Positions 9,901-17,452 of a stretch of 64,000 nucleotides of DNA are shown in pieces (positions within the stretch are counted from its first letter, which is position 1; the number at the start of each line of letters is the position of its first letter). Under the pieces are notes generated by a model. The model worked only from the letters and a program-made list of their open reading frames with translations, was not told where the DNA came from and ran no database searches. Position numbers and translations under genes: made by a program. This DNA comes from Acidihalobacter aeolianus (GTDB lineage: Bacteria; Pseudomonadota; Gammaproteobacteria; DSM-5130; Acidihalobacteraceae). The stretch spans positions 2,855,183 through 2,919,182 of the forward strand of contig NZ_CP017448.1 in assembly GCF_001753165.1 (NCBI RefSeq), written 5' to 3'.

Positions 9901-11321
9901 AGCGTGGGCAACATGATGTACGGTGCCAGCGCCGTCTCGTAGACCTCGTTCCAGAACGAGTTGCGATGCCGCCCCTGCACCCGCGAGTTCGCGATCATGG
10001 CGAGCGCGAGGTGCGGCAGCGAGTAGGCCGCGATGGTCAGCGCATAGGCATTGATCACGTACACGCCGAAATACAGGAACAGCAGTGGCGCGGTCAGGAA
10101 GATCAGACGCGGCACGGCGAAGAAGAAGTGCAGCATGGCGTTGAGGTAGCACAGACGCTGCATGGGCTTGAGCCCCGGTCCCGTCAACGGGTTGTCGACA
10201 CGCATGATCTGCGCCATGCCGCGCGCCCAGCGGATGCGCTGGCCGACGTGGCCGGAAAAGCTGTCCGTGGCAAGGCCGGCCGCCTGCGGCACGTTCAGAT
10301 AGGCCGAATTCCAGCCGAGGCGCTGCAGCTTGAGCGAGGTATGCGCATCCTCAGTCACCGTCTCGGTGGCGATGCCGCCGATCTGCTCCAGCGCCGTGCG
10401 CCGCATGATCGCGCATGAGCCACAGAAGAAGGAGGCGTTCCACAGGTCGTTGCCGTCCTGCACCACCCCGTAAAACAGCTCGCCTTCGTTGGGCACGCGC
10501 TTGAACACGCGCAGATTGCGCTCGAAGGGATCGGGGGAATAGAAGTGATGCGGGGTCTGCACCAGCCCGAGCTTGTCGTCGCGCAGGAACCAGCCCATCG
10601 CCACCTGCAGGAACGAACGGGTCGGCACGTGATCGGAATCGAAAATCGCCACATATTCGCCCTGCGTCTTGCCCAGGGCGTGGTTCAGATTACCGGCTTT
10701 GGCGTGCTTGTGTTCGGAACGGGTGATGTAGCCGGCGCCGATGTCGCGCGCAAAATCGCGGAACTCGCTGCGTACGCCGTCGTCCAGCACGTAGACGGAC
10801 ATCTTGTCGCGCGGCCAGTCCATTTCCATCGCCGCAAGCACCGTGGGACGGACGACGTCGAGAGCTTCGTTATAAGTCGGGATGTATACGTCAACCGTGG
10901 GCCACTCCTGCGGCGAGGCCGGCAGCGCGACGGGCTTGCGCTGCAGCGGATAGGCGGTCTGCAGAAAACCGAGCACCAGCACCATCCAGGCATAGACCTC
11001 GGCCAGGAACAGGGTCAGCGTGATGGCGATGTCGTACCAGTGGTAGCCGGTCACGCCGAAACCCAGGGTTTCCGTGGCACGCCAATAGGCATAGCGCGCG
11101 GTCGCGAAGAGCGACAGCGCCATCAGGAAATACGTGATCCAGTGAGCCTTGAATATCCGGTTCACCAGAATCGCGAGAATCACGAAGCCGACACCCAGCA
11201 GCGACTGGGCCTGCCAGTCGAACGGCACCACGACCATCGGCGAAAACACGATCACCCCGACGATGAACGCGACGACCAGCGGCGCTTCTTCCTCACCGAA
11301 CATCCGTCTGATGCGCCCCAT
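6954..11321 (-). CDS. bcsAB: Fused cellulose synthase catalytic and periplasmic subunits, BcsA-BcsB
   Basis: A single 1455-residue polypeptide. Residues 1-~715 are BcsA, a membrane GT2 glycosyltransferase that polymerises UDP-glucose. It shows the D,D,D,QxxRW motif as DD 180-181, DSD 228-230, TED 323-325 and QRIRW 361-365, plus a C-terminal PilZ domain with REKVR (564-568) and DISEGG (591-596), the c-di-GMP receptor motifs. After a low-complexity Ala/Ser linker a hydrophobic segment (TLLIPLALMLGAAG) starts the BcsB part, which has carbohydrate-binding/flavodoxin-like domains in the periplasm and a C-terminal anchor (WVIWIGVIVASLILAWLVGALL). The ATG at 11321, 1 bp after bcsQ, is chosen over a frame extension to 11618 that only shadows bcsQ. 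The fusion recalls AcsAB of Komagataeibacter. Confidence 0.96.
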   Translation of the reverse strand: MGRIRRMFGEEEAPLVVAFIVGVIVFSPMVVVPFDWQAQSLLGVGFVILAILVNRIFKAHWITYFLMALSLFATARYAYWRATETLGFGVTGYHWYDIAITLTLFLAEVYAWMVLVLGFLQTAYPLQRKPVALPASPQEWPTVDVYIPTYNEALDVVRPTVLAAMEMDWPRDKMSVYVLDDGVRSEFRDFARDIGAGYITRSEHKHAKAGNLNHALGKTQGEYVAIFDSDHVPTRSFLQVAMGWFLRDDKLGLVQTPHHFYSPDPFERNLRVFKRVPNEGELFYGVVQDGNDLWNASFFCGSCAIMRRTALEQIGGIATETVTEDAHTSLKLQRLGWNSAYLNVPQAAGLATDSFSGHVGQRIRWARGMAQIMRVDNPLTGPGLKPMQRLCYLNAMLHFFFAVPRLIFLTAPLLFLYFGVYVINAYALTIAAYSLPHLALAMIANSRVQGRHRNSFWNEVYETALAPYIMLPTLLAVINPKLGKFNVTAKGGIVRKAYFDRRFAWPFVVLFLLNVGGLVAAVMRWNLQPHADTATIVMTSAWTIYNLLMISVVLGVNWETRQVREKVRVPLALPAMLYRPSGERILARTVDISEGGMSIDLAHQARLEKGASVVIGVVYDGGEYRFPATVTFSEDGLMRLKFGELNNEQLGDLVRIIYGRADAWLGWGEARDADRPWRSLVQVALLALLGVWRMVSGIWTRAPREEAAPASASATKSSAAGTLLIPLALMLGAAGLSAVPQDAQAATQSAATNAQGSFSTQWTLAGLGAKQGLRMSGVDDIQGVSLSIPPDRVVAKAEMTVRYHVSPGLLPRISQINVLINNRVVRSIPVQPGDTEGDAHTASFSVNPNLLSEYNHLAFQLIGHYTNQCEDPNNSTLWATISPSTEIRVSGARLALNDNLHFLPAPFFYKSMQNRLKLPFVFFTQPSSTTLQAAGIVASWFGDLASYRGTDFPVSIGSLPANGNAVVFATSANLPPITGVPQVSGPTLAVTTNPNDPYGKILWVVGENAQQVVTAARGLALGYAMLSGADAQVSNVDMPPLSKPDHAPRWVPSNGPVRLDALAGWNPMSVNGTGTLPFTFYLPPSLFLWDRHGVPVDIHYGYNSVPISANSTLNLNANGNFVHGFSLPQGAGVSQQHSAVVNFPASVLQPYANSMAATFYFAPIKGKCTQTNINNAAGVIYPDSTIDLRGIPHYTRLPALSIWMNGGYPFTRYADLSRTAVVLPASADQPMLHAYLNVMGMFGQQTGMAGVRVAVVHPGDVATVSERNLLVFTTPNGESMQQWGSHLPMEYGQDGIKLNNLAGWFAESRWHLPWWNGDDRHYGEAALGRLVSAGTVPQAVIEEGISPLHKSRALLVISAHDSNGWEALLNALDSADKRKNVFGNLSVVHGDEVSSFILHTPSYFVGKLPFWTWMRYHLSRHPWVIWIGVIVASLILAWLVGALLRRRATKRMNAA

Positions 11322-11322
11322 G

Positions 11323-12489
11323 TCAGTCGTCCTCCATCGCTGTGTCCTTCGGATCCAGCTGGATCCGATCCTCGAGCCAGGCCTCGAATTCCTCGATAGC
11401 GTGCGAGAAGGGCGTATACGAGCGATACACCTGCGGCGGCTGACCGTTGGCCAGCGCCTCCTGCACCGAGTTGTCGAGCGGCAAAGATATTTCCAGTAAC
11501 CGACCGCCCAGACGCTTGCGCAGCGCCTCGGAGATCTGTACGTGCAGCTCGCGTGCGGCATCGAACTGGTTGAGGATGTACCAGGCACCGAAGCGGGGGC
11601 GCGACTCCGCTTCGTCAAGCGCGCGTTCGATGCGTTCGATCACCACCAGTGCGTTGATGTCCGGGCGCACGGGGATGATCGCCATGTCGAAGAAGGGTAT
11701 GTCCTCGGCGACATGCGGCGACGCCTCCATGTCCATCACGACCACCGAGGCCTGGGAAACGCGCTGACGCGCGTTCTCGATCAACTCATCCGTAGGTGCA
11801 TCGCCGATCAGGAGATCGACAGGCTTGCCGCCGCCTTCGATGGCCTGCGAGTAGTGGAGAATGGTCGTACGGCTGCGTGCGGGGTCGACCTCCGGTCCAC
11901 CGAAGTAATACGCCAGCGGCGAATACGGCGTCTGCCCCACGAGGACGCAGCGCCGGTCCAGCCGCGCAAACGCCGCACCCAGTGCGGCAGCCAGCGTGCT
12001 CTTGCCGACGCCCCCGGTATACGACACGAGACCGATGATCGGAGCATACGGCTTTTCTTCGCGGCCGGTATCGGCTTCGAGACGATTCAGCATCGCGAAG
12101 CGGGTCTGTGCCGCATCCGGCTTTGCGGTATATGCTTCTTTGCCGCTACCCGCAGTGGATGCCATCGGCGGCAAAGCCACGGATTCCGGCAGCTCCCTGT
12201 CGACGTGCGGCGAGACCGGGGGGCGCAGCACGGGGGCTTCCTGCACGGATACGGAAGCGCCTCGATCCCTCACGGGAGGGATGAACTCCTCGGCGCGACT
12301 TTCGTCCATCAAGGCCGTCGCCGGTGGCGGCGGAGGCGGATCGTCGAAACGATGGTAGGAGGTCGGCTCCAGCCCCAGATCCCGATAAAGATTCTGCACG
12401 TCCGCCAGCGACTCAAGACCCGCCGCTCCCTTGCTGCGGGGCCGGCGCCACCACTGCCACCACGACTTGCGTTCACTCGCCATCTTCAT
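11323..12489 (-). CDS. bcsQ: BcsQ-like ParA/MinD-family ATPase of the cellulose operon
   Basis: BcsQ proteins are ParA/MinD relatives needed for polar cellulose synthase assembly. This 388-residue version has a ~135-residue N-terminal extension: a basic, Trp-rich start (SWWQWWRRP), a short VQNLYRDLGLEPTSYHRF segment resembling BcsR/BcsP-type proteins (tentative), a polyproline run, and a low-complexity spacer. The ATPase domain starts near residue 138 with TGGVGKST as P-loop. The usual Walker A' aspartate position reads VGQTP, so nucleotide turnover may be altered. The start could be the second ATG at 12483, which has better spacing to GAGGAT than the one at 12489. First gene of the operon. 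Confidence 0.85.
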   Translation of the reverse strand: MKMASERKSWWQWWRRPRSKGAAGLESLADVQNLYRDLGLEPTSYHRFDDPPPPPPATALMDESRAEEFIPPVRDRGASVSVQEAPVLRPPVSPHVDRELPESVALPPMASTAGSGKEAYTAKPDAAQTRFAMLNRLEADTGREEKPYAPIIGLVSYTGGVGKSTLAAALGAAFARLDRRCVLVGQTPYSPLAYYFGGPEVDPARSRTTILHYSQAIEGGGKPVDLLIGDAPTDELIENARQRVSQASVVVMDMEASPHVAEDIPFFDMAIIPVRPDINALVVIERIERALDEAESRPRFGAWYILNQFDAARELHVQISEALRKRLGGRLLEISLPLDNSVQEALANGQPPQVYRSYTPFSHAIEEFEAWLEDRIQLDPKDTAMEDD

Positions 12490-12537
12490 ATCCTCGTCGC
12501 ATCGTTCTACGTCCGCGATTTATCTGATTTATGGCGG

Positions 12538-12569
12538 ACTGTAAGGCCCCAGCGTCACACCAGCGTCAA
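12538..12569 (-). promoter_or_regulatory. Candidate SARP-type promoter of the bcs operon
   Basis: Read on the minus strand, two identical heptamers TGACGCT (12562-12568 and 12551-12557) are separated by 4 bp, and 7 bp further lies TACAGT (12538-12543), a -10-like hexamer. Transcription from it would leave a leader of about 40 bases before bcsQ. Heptamer direct repeats with 11-bp period placed about 8 bp before the -10 are the known layout of SARP-activated promoters, and a SARP-type regulator is encoded divergently next to this site. Functional assignment is inference. Confidence 0.4.
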
Positions 12570-12767
12570 CGCATCCCGCCCTTGCTACGGGCGGCGCCGC
12601 CGGAAAGACCTCCTTGAACCCATTACACGGACTCCAAACCTCACCCGGCCGTCCCCAAACCCTGGATGCCTCAACCTGATACACTATCGAAAAATAAGAT
12701 AAAAGGGCTCCGTCACATGCACGTCATACGCCGCCACTGAACCCGGCCGATTCGGATTCCGACCCCG

Positions 12768-15700
12768 ATGTCCACACTCAAACTCTCGCTGCTCGGCCCG
12801 ATCGAAATCGAATTCCAGAACAAACCGTTTTCAGGCGCGCCGCACGACAAATCCTTCATGCTGTTGGCCTATCTGGCGGTGGAACGCAATCGGCCGCACA
12901 GCCGCGAGGCCTTGGCCGACATGCTGTGGCCAGACCTGTCTGCCGAGCGAGGGCGTCACAACCTGCGCCAGACGGTGTTCCGCCTGCGCAGCTTGTTAGG
13001 CAACGGCAAGGCCGGCGACTTCGTCGAAACAGACCGTCATCGTATCTGGTTCAATCGCGACAGCGACTACCACCTCGACCTCGAACAGTTCCATGCAAAC
13101 CGTGCTGACGGCACAGCCGAACACCTGCTGAAGCGGCTCAGCAATTACCGTGGCACCTTCATGGAAGACCTGCGCGGTGAAGTAAGCGAGGACTTCGATC
13201 TCTGGCTGGAGCAGCAGCGAGCTCGAACTCACCGACAAATGTTGAACATGTTGGAGTCGATTTGCACTCACTATGAAAGCCAGGGCGATCTCTCAACGGC
13301 ATTGCGCTGGGCAGGTCGACAGGTTGAAATCGCACCGTGGGACGAACATGGGCACCAGCGCCTCATCCGACTGCTGGCGGATTCTGGTCAACGAAATGCA
13401 GCCATCCGCCATTACCGTGCCATGGCAGAATCGCTCAAGCGAGAACTGGGCATTTCCCCGTCAAAGGAAACCCAACGCTTGTTTGAGCAAATAGAACAGT
13501 TGCCGGACATTACGCCCGCTACTTATCCTGCCCAAGATTCACATCTCACCCAAGATGACACCCATCCAGGCCTGATACACGAATACCGCCAGGTTACCGT
13601 ACTACGCTGTGGATTCAGTTATCGGAAAATCAACGATCCCGAAGCGTTCGCTGACCTCGTAGCCGAGCCACTATTGCGGGCTGTACGTATCATTGAGGAG
13701 CATAACGGCTGGATTCTCGCCGCACGCGGCACCGGTGTACTCGCCTACTTTGGTTGGCCGACCGCCGACGAACGGGCCGCCACTCACGCCGTGCGTGCCG
13801 CAATAGGTCTAGCCAATCAGCTCTCCGACACCCCGATTGGTTCCACCCTTTCAACTGGAGTACACACAGGACGGATCATTCTGACGGGAGAAACAGACAG
13901 CCCGGATACCATTGGTCTAACCACGGATATCGCCGTTCGATTACAAGCCTCTACGCGTGCCGGTATCATAGCGATTAGCGAAACGACTCGTCGTTGTATC
14001 CATGACCACTTCGAGCTGTCGGCACTCCCACCCCTATCTATGGCCGAACAGACTCATCCGCTATCCGTGTGGCGAGTACACCGTAGCGAATCAGGCCCCT
14101 CTCTCGAAAGCACCCAGCAACGCCCACCCCTAGTCGGCCGAGATGCTGAATTAAACAGCTTGCTCGACGACTGGGCCGTGGCCCAGAGCGGACGCTGCGT
14201 GGTGACCGTACTGGTCGGCGAGGCGGGTATCGGCAAGACCCGGCTGCTGCAGGCCCTGCACGACAAGCTTGGACACCCGCTGCTGCGCGAGACGCATTGC
14301 GATCCGCTGATGCGGCAGACACCGTATCAGCCGATTACGCATTTCTTTCGCCGCCACCTCGACCTGCCGCGCAACTGCACCGACGCGCAGATCGCCGACA
14401 AGCTCGCCGAGCACTATTCCAACTTCCCGCATCAGGGCAAACACGTTATCAAGCCGTTGCAGTGGTTACTCGCACGTACCGACAGCCACCACGAGCAGAC
14501 GGAGGAAGGCCGTTTCAACGAGAGCGAGCGTTCGCAACTCATCGAGGCCATCGCCAACCTGCTCGAAACCAGCGCCAAGGCCACGCCTCTGCTGCTCGTC
14601 GTGGAAGACCTGCACTGGGCGGACCCATCCACCTTGACGCTGCTCGGCTCGCTGGCGGCCCGGCTCGCCGAATCGCGGATTCATTTTTGCCTGACCATGC
14701 GCAGCACCAGCTGCCTGCCCGGTCCGCTGCTCGACCGGGCTCGCATCCTGCAGCTCAGACCGCTGGATCTGAATGCGTCCCTTCAGCTGACCTACCGTCT
14801 GGCCCCCCCGGATCGTACCAGCGGCGATTTCGCGCTGACCATCGCGCGGCAATCCGAAGGCAACCCCATGTTCATCGTCGAGCTGACCTACATGCTCAAT
14901 GACGACGAGCTGGACGACGCCTTGCCCGGCAAACTGCAGGAGCTAATCAGCACGCGTATCGAACAGGCCGGCGAGGACCGCCCCCTGCTACGCGCAGCCG
15001 CCGTCATCGGGCGGGAATTCAGCCTCGCGCATCTGGCGCAACTGCTCGGGCTGCCGGAACAAGCCGTCACCGGCGGGCTCCGGCGCCTGATGCAACGCCA
15101 CCTCATCGAACGCTCATCGGAAGACGAGCTGAGCTACCGCTTCACGCACGCGCTCGTGCATCAGGTCACCTACCAGTCGACCACCCGCAGCCAGCGGCGC
15201 GAGTTGCACAAGCAGTTTGCGTCGTTGCTCATGGCCGACGCGAATAGCGATGTCGATGCCGGAGGCGTGGCCCATCATCTGACCGAATCAGGCGCCTATG
15301 CCGAAGCCATCGGCTGGTGGCTCAAGAGCGGACGGGAGGCAGCCAATATGGCGGCCTACGCGGAGGCCGTCAACCACTTCGAACGCGGTCTGCATCTGCT
15401 GGAACACGTACCGGAGCGCGGGAATCTGTGGGAAACCGAACTCGAGTTGCTGGTCAACCTCGCCTATCCGCTGGCGATCACCCAGGGCTACTACGGCATC
15501 AAATCCGAGCGGCTGTACCGGCGCGCCCTCGACATCACCCGCGACAAGCCCGTACAGGCGCGTCAGAACCTTGCTTTGATGCATAGCCACTGGCTTGGCG
15601 CCAGCAGCCGTAGCTCGCTTCGCGAAAGCCGCGAACTCGCTGGCCGCATGATCGAACTGGCCGAATCCGCAAACGCCAAGGCCTTCGCCGCCCTAGGCCA

Positions 15701-16595
15701 CTACCTGTACGGCAGCGATTCCCTCCTGCTGGGCGATTTTGCGGCAGCGCGCACCCACCTGGAGGAAACGCTGACCCGGCTCGACCGCAAAAACCAGGAA
15801 ACCGAACACTTCCTGCGCAACGACCAGCACTTCGACATCACCGCCACCGGCACTCTGGGCTGGACCGCGTGGTTCCTCGGGCAGGTCGATGGCGCGCTGC
15901 GCCTGACCCAGCGCGCCGTGCACATGTCGGAAGCCCGCCACCACCCTGCCACGCTGACCTCGGCGCTGGTAATTTACATCTTCGCCCGCATCTGCTGTCG
16001 CAGACCCGAGGAAGTCGCCATCGCGGCCAAGCAGCTATGCGCCATCTGCCGCGAAAACGGCTTCCGCATGTGGGACGATTTCGGCACCTTGGCCGGCATC
16101 TGGGCCTCGGCCGTCGCCACGCCACCCGGCGAAACCTGCAAGCTCGATCAGGCGGAGGCGTCCCTGCAGCGCGCCGTTGCGCTCTGGCCCGGCGGAGCAG
16201 CTGCACTGCAATACATCCTCATCGACGCCTGCCTCGCCAAGGCGGACGATGCCCGGGCATGGAAAATCCTCGCTCAATTCAAGAAAACGATGGACAGCAC
16301 CGGTGCCGCGGCCTTTTCCGTCTACGGCTGGATCGCCGAAGCCGACTTGCTGACCCGCGGCGGGCAGGACGGCGAACCCTGTTTGCGCGAGGCGGTCGAA
16401 GTGGCCGAACAACAGCGTTCACCCACCCTCACGATCCTGGCATGGGGACATCTCATCGATGACTACCGGAATCGCGGATTCGCGCTGTCCGAGGACATCT
16501 GCAGGCATCTGCAGGAAACCGTGGACCGCTGCAGCGGCATCGATCTCGCACCAGCCGTGGCCGAGATTACGCGCAAGCTGTCCGGAACGGCCTGA
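12768..16595 (+). CDS. SARP/BTAD transcriptional regulator with degenerate cyclase domain, STAND ATPase and TPR tail
   Basis: A 1275-residue signalling protein. Residues 1-95 match the OmpR/SARP winged helix (LSLLGPIEIEF start, then a DMLWPD...LRQTVFRLR segment). Residues ~100-245 are a bacterial transcriptional activator domain (BTAD, ending ELGISPSKET). Residues ~270-425 have the class III nucleotide cyclase fold, but key residues are changed: Gly282 and Thr322 replace the two metal aspartates and Asp387 replaces the usual Asn, while Arg391 remains. A STAND/AAA ATPase follows with P-loop GEAGIGKT (~residue 484) and Walker B LLLVVEDLHWAD (~607). The rest is helical TPR-like repeats. It is divergent from bcsQ with 278 bp between, making it the likely regulator of cellulose synthesis. 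Such proteins resemble actinobacterial AfsR-type regulators and are uncommon in Proteobacteria. Confidence 0.85.
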   Translation: MSTLKLSLLGPIEIEFQNKPFSGAPHDKSFMLLAYLAVERNRPHSREALADMLWPDLSAERGRHNLRQTVFRLRSLLGNGKAGDFVETDRHRIWFNRDSDYHLDLEQFHANRADGTAEHLLKRLSNYRGTFMEDLRGEVSEDFDLWLEQQRARTHRQMLNMLESICTHYESQGDLSTALRWAGRQVEIAPWDEHGHQRLIRLLADSGQRNAAIRHYRAMAESLKRELGISPSKETQRLFEQIEQLPDITPATYPAQDSHLTQDDTHPGLIHEYRQVTVLRCGFSYRKINDPEAFADLVAEPLLRAVRIIEEHNGWILAARGTGVLAYFGWPTADERAATHAVRAAIGLANQLSDTPIGSTLSTGVHTGRIILTGETDSPDTIGLTTDIAVRLQASTRAGIIAISETTRRCIHDHFELSALPPLSMAEQTHPLSVWRVHRSESGPSLESTQQRPPLVGRDAELNSLLDDWAVAQSGRCVVTVLVGEAGIGKTRLLQALHDKLGHPLLRETHCDPLMRQTPYQPITHFFRRHLDLPRNCTDAQIADKLAEHYSNFPHQGKHVIKPLQWLLARTDSHHEQTEEGRFNESERSQLIEAIANLLETSAKATPLLLVVEDLHWADPSTLTLLGSLAARLAESRIHFCLTMRSTSCLPGPLLDRARILQLRPLDLNASLQLTYRLAPPDRTSGDFALTIARQSEGNPMFIVELTYMLNDDELDDALPGKLQELISTRIEQAGEDRPLLRAAAVIGREFSLAHLAQLLGLPEQAVTGGLRRLMQRHLIERSSEDELSYRFTHALVHQVTYQSTTRSQRRELHKQFASLLMADANSDVDAGGVAHHLTESGAYAEAIGWWLKSGREAANMAAYAEAVNHFERGLHLLEHVPERGNLWETELELLVNLAYPLAITQGYYGIKSERLYRRALDITRDKPVQARQNLALMHSHWLGASSRSSLRESRELAGRMIELAESANAKAFAALGHYLYGSDSLLLGDFAAARTHLEETLTRLDRKNQETEHFLRNDQHFDITATGTLGWTAWFLGQVDGALRLTQRAVHMSEARHHPATLTSALVIYIFARICCRRPEEVAIAAKQLCAICRENGFRMWDDFGTLAGIWASAVATPPGETCKLDQAEASLQRAVALWPGGAAALQYILIDACLAKADDARAWKILAQFKKTMDSTGAAAFSVYGWIAEADLLTRGGQDGEPCLREAVEVAEQQRSPTLTILAWGHLIDDYRNRGFALSEDICRHLQETVDRCSGIDLAPAVAEITRKLSGTA

Positions 16596-16630
16596 GTCAG
16601 CGTCATGAAAATGGCATTACGCAGGCAAAT

Positions 16631-17440
16631 ATGCAGAATAGTCCCGACACTAATGACCCGGAAAATGGTGTGAACGATTTCGTTACCTACGAACAGCCGC
16701 TCAACGAACGCATGCGTACTTTTCTGCGCCTGGAAGTCCTGATGCAACGGCTGCGCGCCGCGATGGAGGGAGAGGAAACGTGGCGCACACACTGTGCGCT
16801 GAATTCGCTGCTCGAGATCGTCAGCCTGGTCAACCGCGTCGACGTCAAGAATGACCTAATGTTGGAACTCGACCGACAGGCTGCAAACATCACCCGGCTA
16901 CGCGCCGATGAGGACGTGGATCAGGCGCGGCTGAAAGAAATTGTCGACCGACTCCACGTATTAAGTCACAAGCTCCACGAAATGTCCGGTCCGTTGGCCC
17001 AACACCTCGTACGTAACGAATTGCTGTCCAGTATCAAGCAACGCATGAGCATTCCTGGTGGCACCTGCGACTTCGATTTACCTGCATACCACTACTGGCT
17101 GTCGCGCAAACCAGATATCCGGCTCGAAGTCCTCAAAGCCTGGATGGCTCCCTTCGATCAGGTCATGGAGGCGACCCAACTGGTTCTCGGGCTGGTTCGG
17201 GACAGCGCCGTTCCCACCATGCAATGTGCGGCTCAGGGTTTCTTTCAACAGACGTTGAGTCTCGAAACCCCGACGCAGATCCTGCGTGTGAAACTGGATG
17301 CGAACCAGTCGGTGTATCCAGAGATCAGCGCCGGCAAGCACCGTTTTAGCATACGGTTTCTACGCTTGGCCGATATCGCCGCGCGCGCCACTCAATGTGA
17401 AGAGGATATCGAATTCGAACTGGCCACCTGCGCCCTGTGA
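16631..17440 (+). CDS. zapD: Cell division protein ZapD
   Basis: Cytoplasmic FtsZ-binding protein that bundles FtsZ protofilaments. The 269-residue sequence has the family's N-terminal signature (FVTYEQPLNERMRTFLRLE), a helical domain, and a C-terminal beta domain (SLETPTQILRVKL ... SIRFLRLAD). The ATG at 16631 has only a weak AGG upstream; the conserved part begins near residue 17, and GTG at residue 14 is an alternative. It belongs with coaE, from which the cellulose block separates it. The small yacG gene that usually follows zapD is absent. Confidence 0.93.
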   Translation: MQNSPDTNDPENGVNDFVTYEQPLNERMRTFLRLEVLMQRLRAAMEGEETWRTHCALNSLLEIVSLVNRVDVKNDLMLELDRQAANITRLRADEDVDQARLKEIVDRLHVLSHKLHEMSGPLAQHLVRNELLSSIKQRMSIPGGTCDFDLPAYHYWLSRKPDIRLEVLKAWMAPFDQVMEATQLVLGLVRDSAVPTMQCAAQGFFQQTLSLETPTQILRVKLDANQSVYPEISAGKHRFSIRFLRLADIAARATQCEEDIEFELATCAL

Positions 17441-17452
17441 GTGCTTAGGGCG
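17431..17452. terminator. Hairpin over the convergent zapD / exported-protein stop codons
   Basis: CGCCCT and AGGGCG form a 6-bp stem around a 10-base loop that contains both stop codons; GTGATAAAA follows on the plus strand. A plausible short bidirectional terminator, without a real T tract. Confidence 0.35.

Noticed and set aside
11322-11618. N-terminal extension of the bcsAB frame by 99 residues
   Set aside because: Ser/Arg-rich shadow of bcsQ; BcsA starts at 11321 directly after the bcsQ stop.
12576-12602. CCGCCC/GGGCGG hairpin and GGCGGCGCCGCC palindrome in the bcsQ-regulator gap
   Set aside because: Could be a regulatory site or terminator, but short GC palindromes are expected in this GC-rich DNA and there is no T tract.
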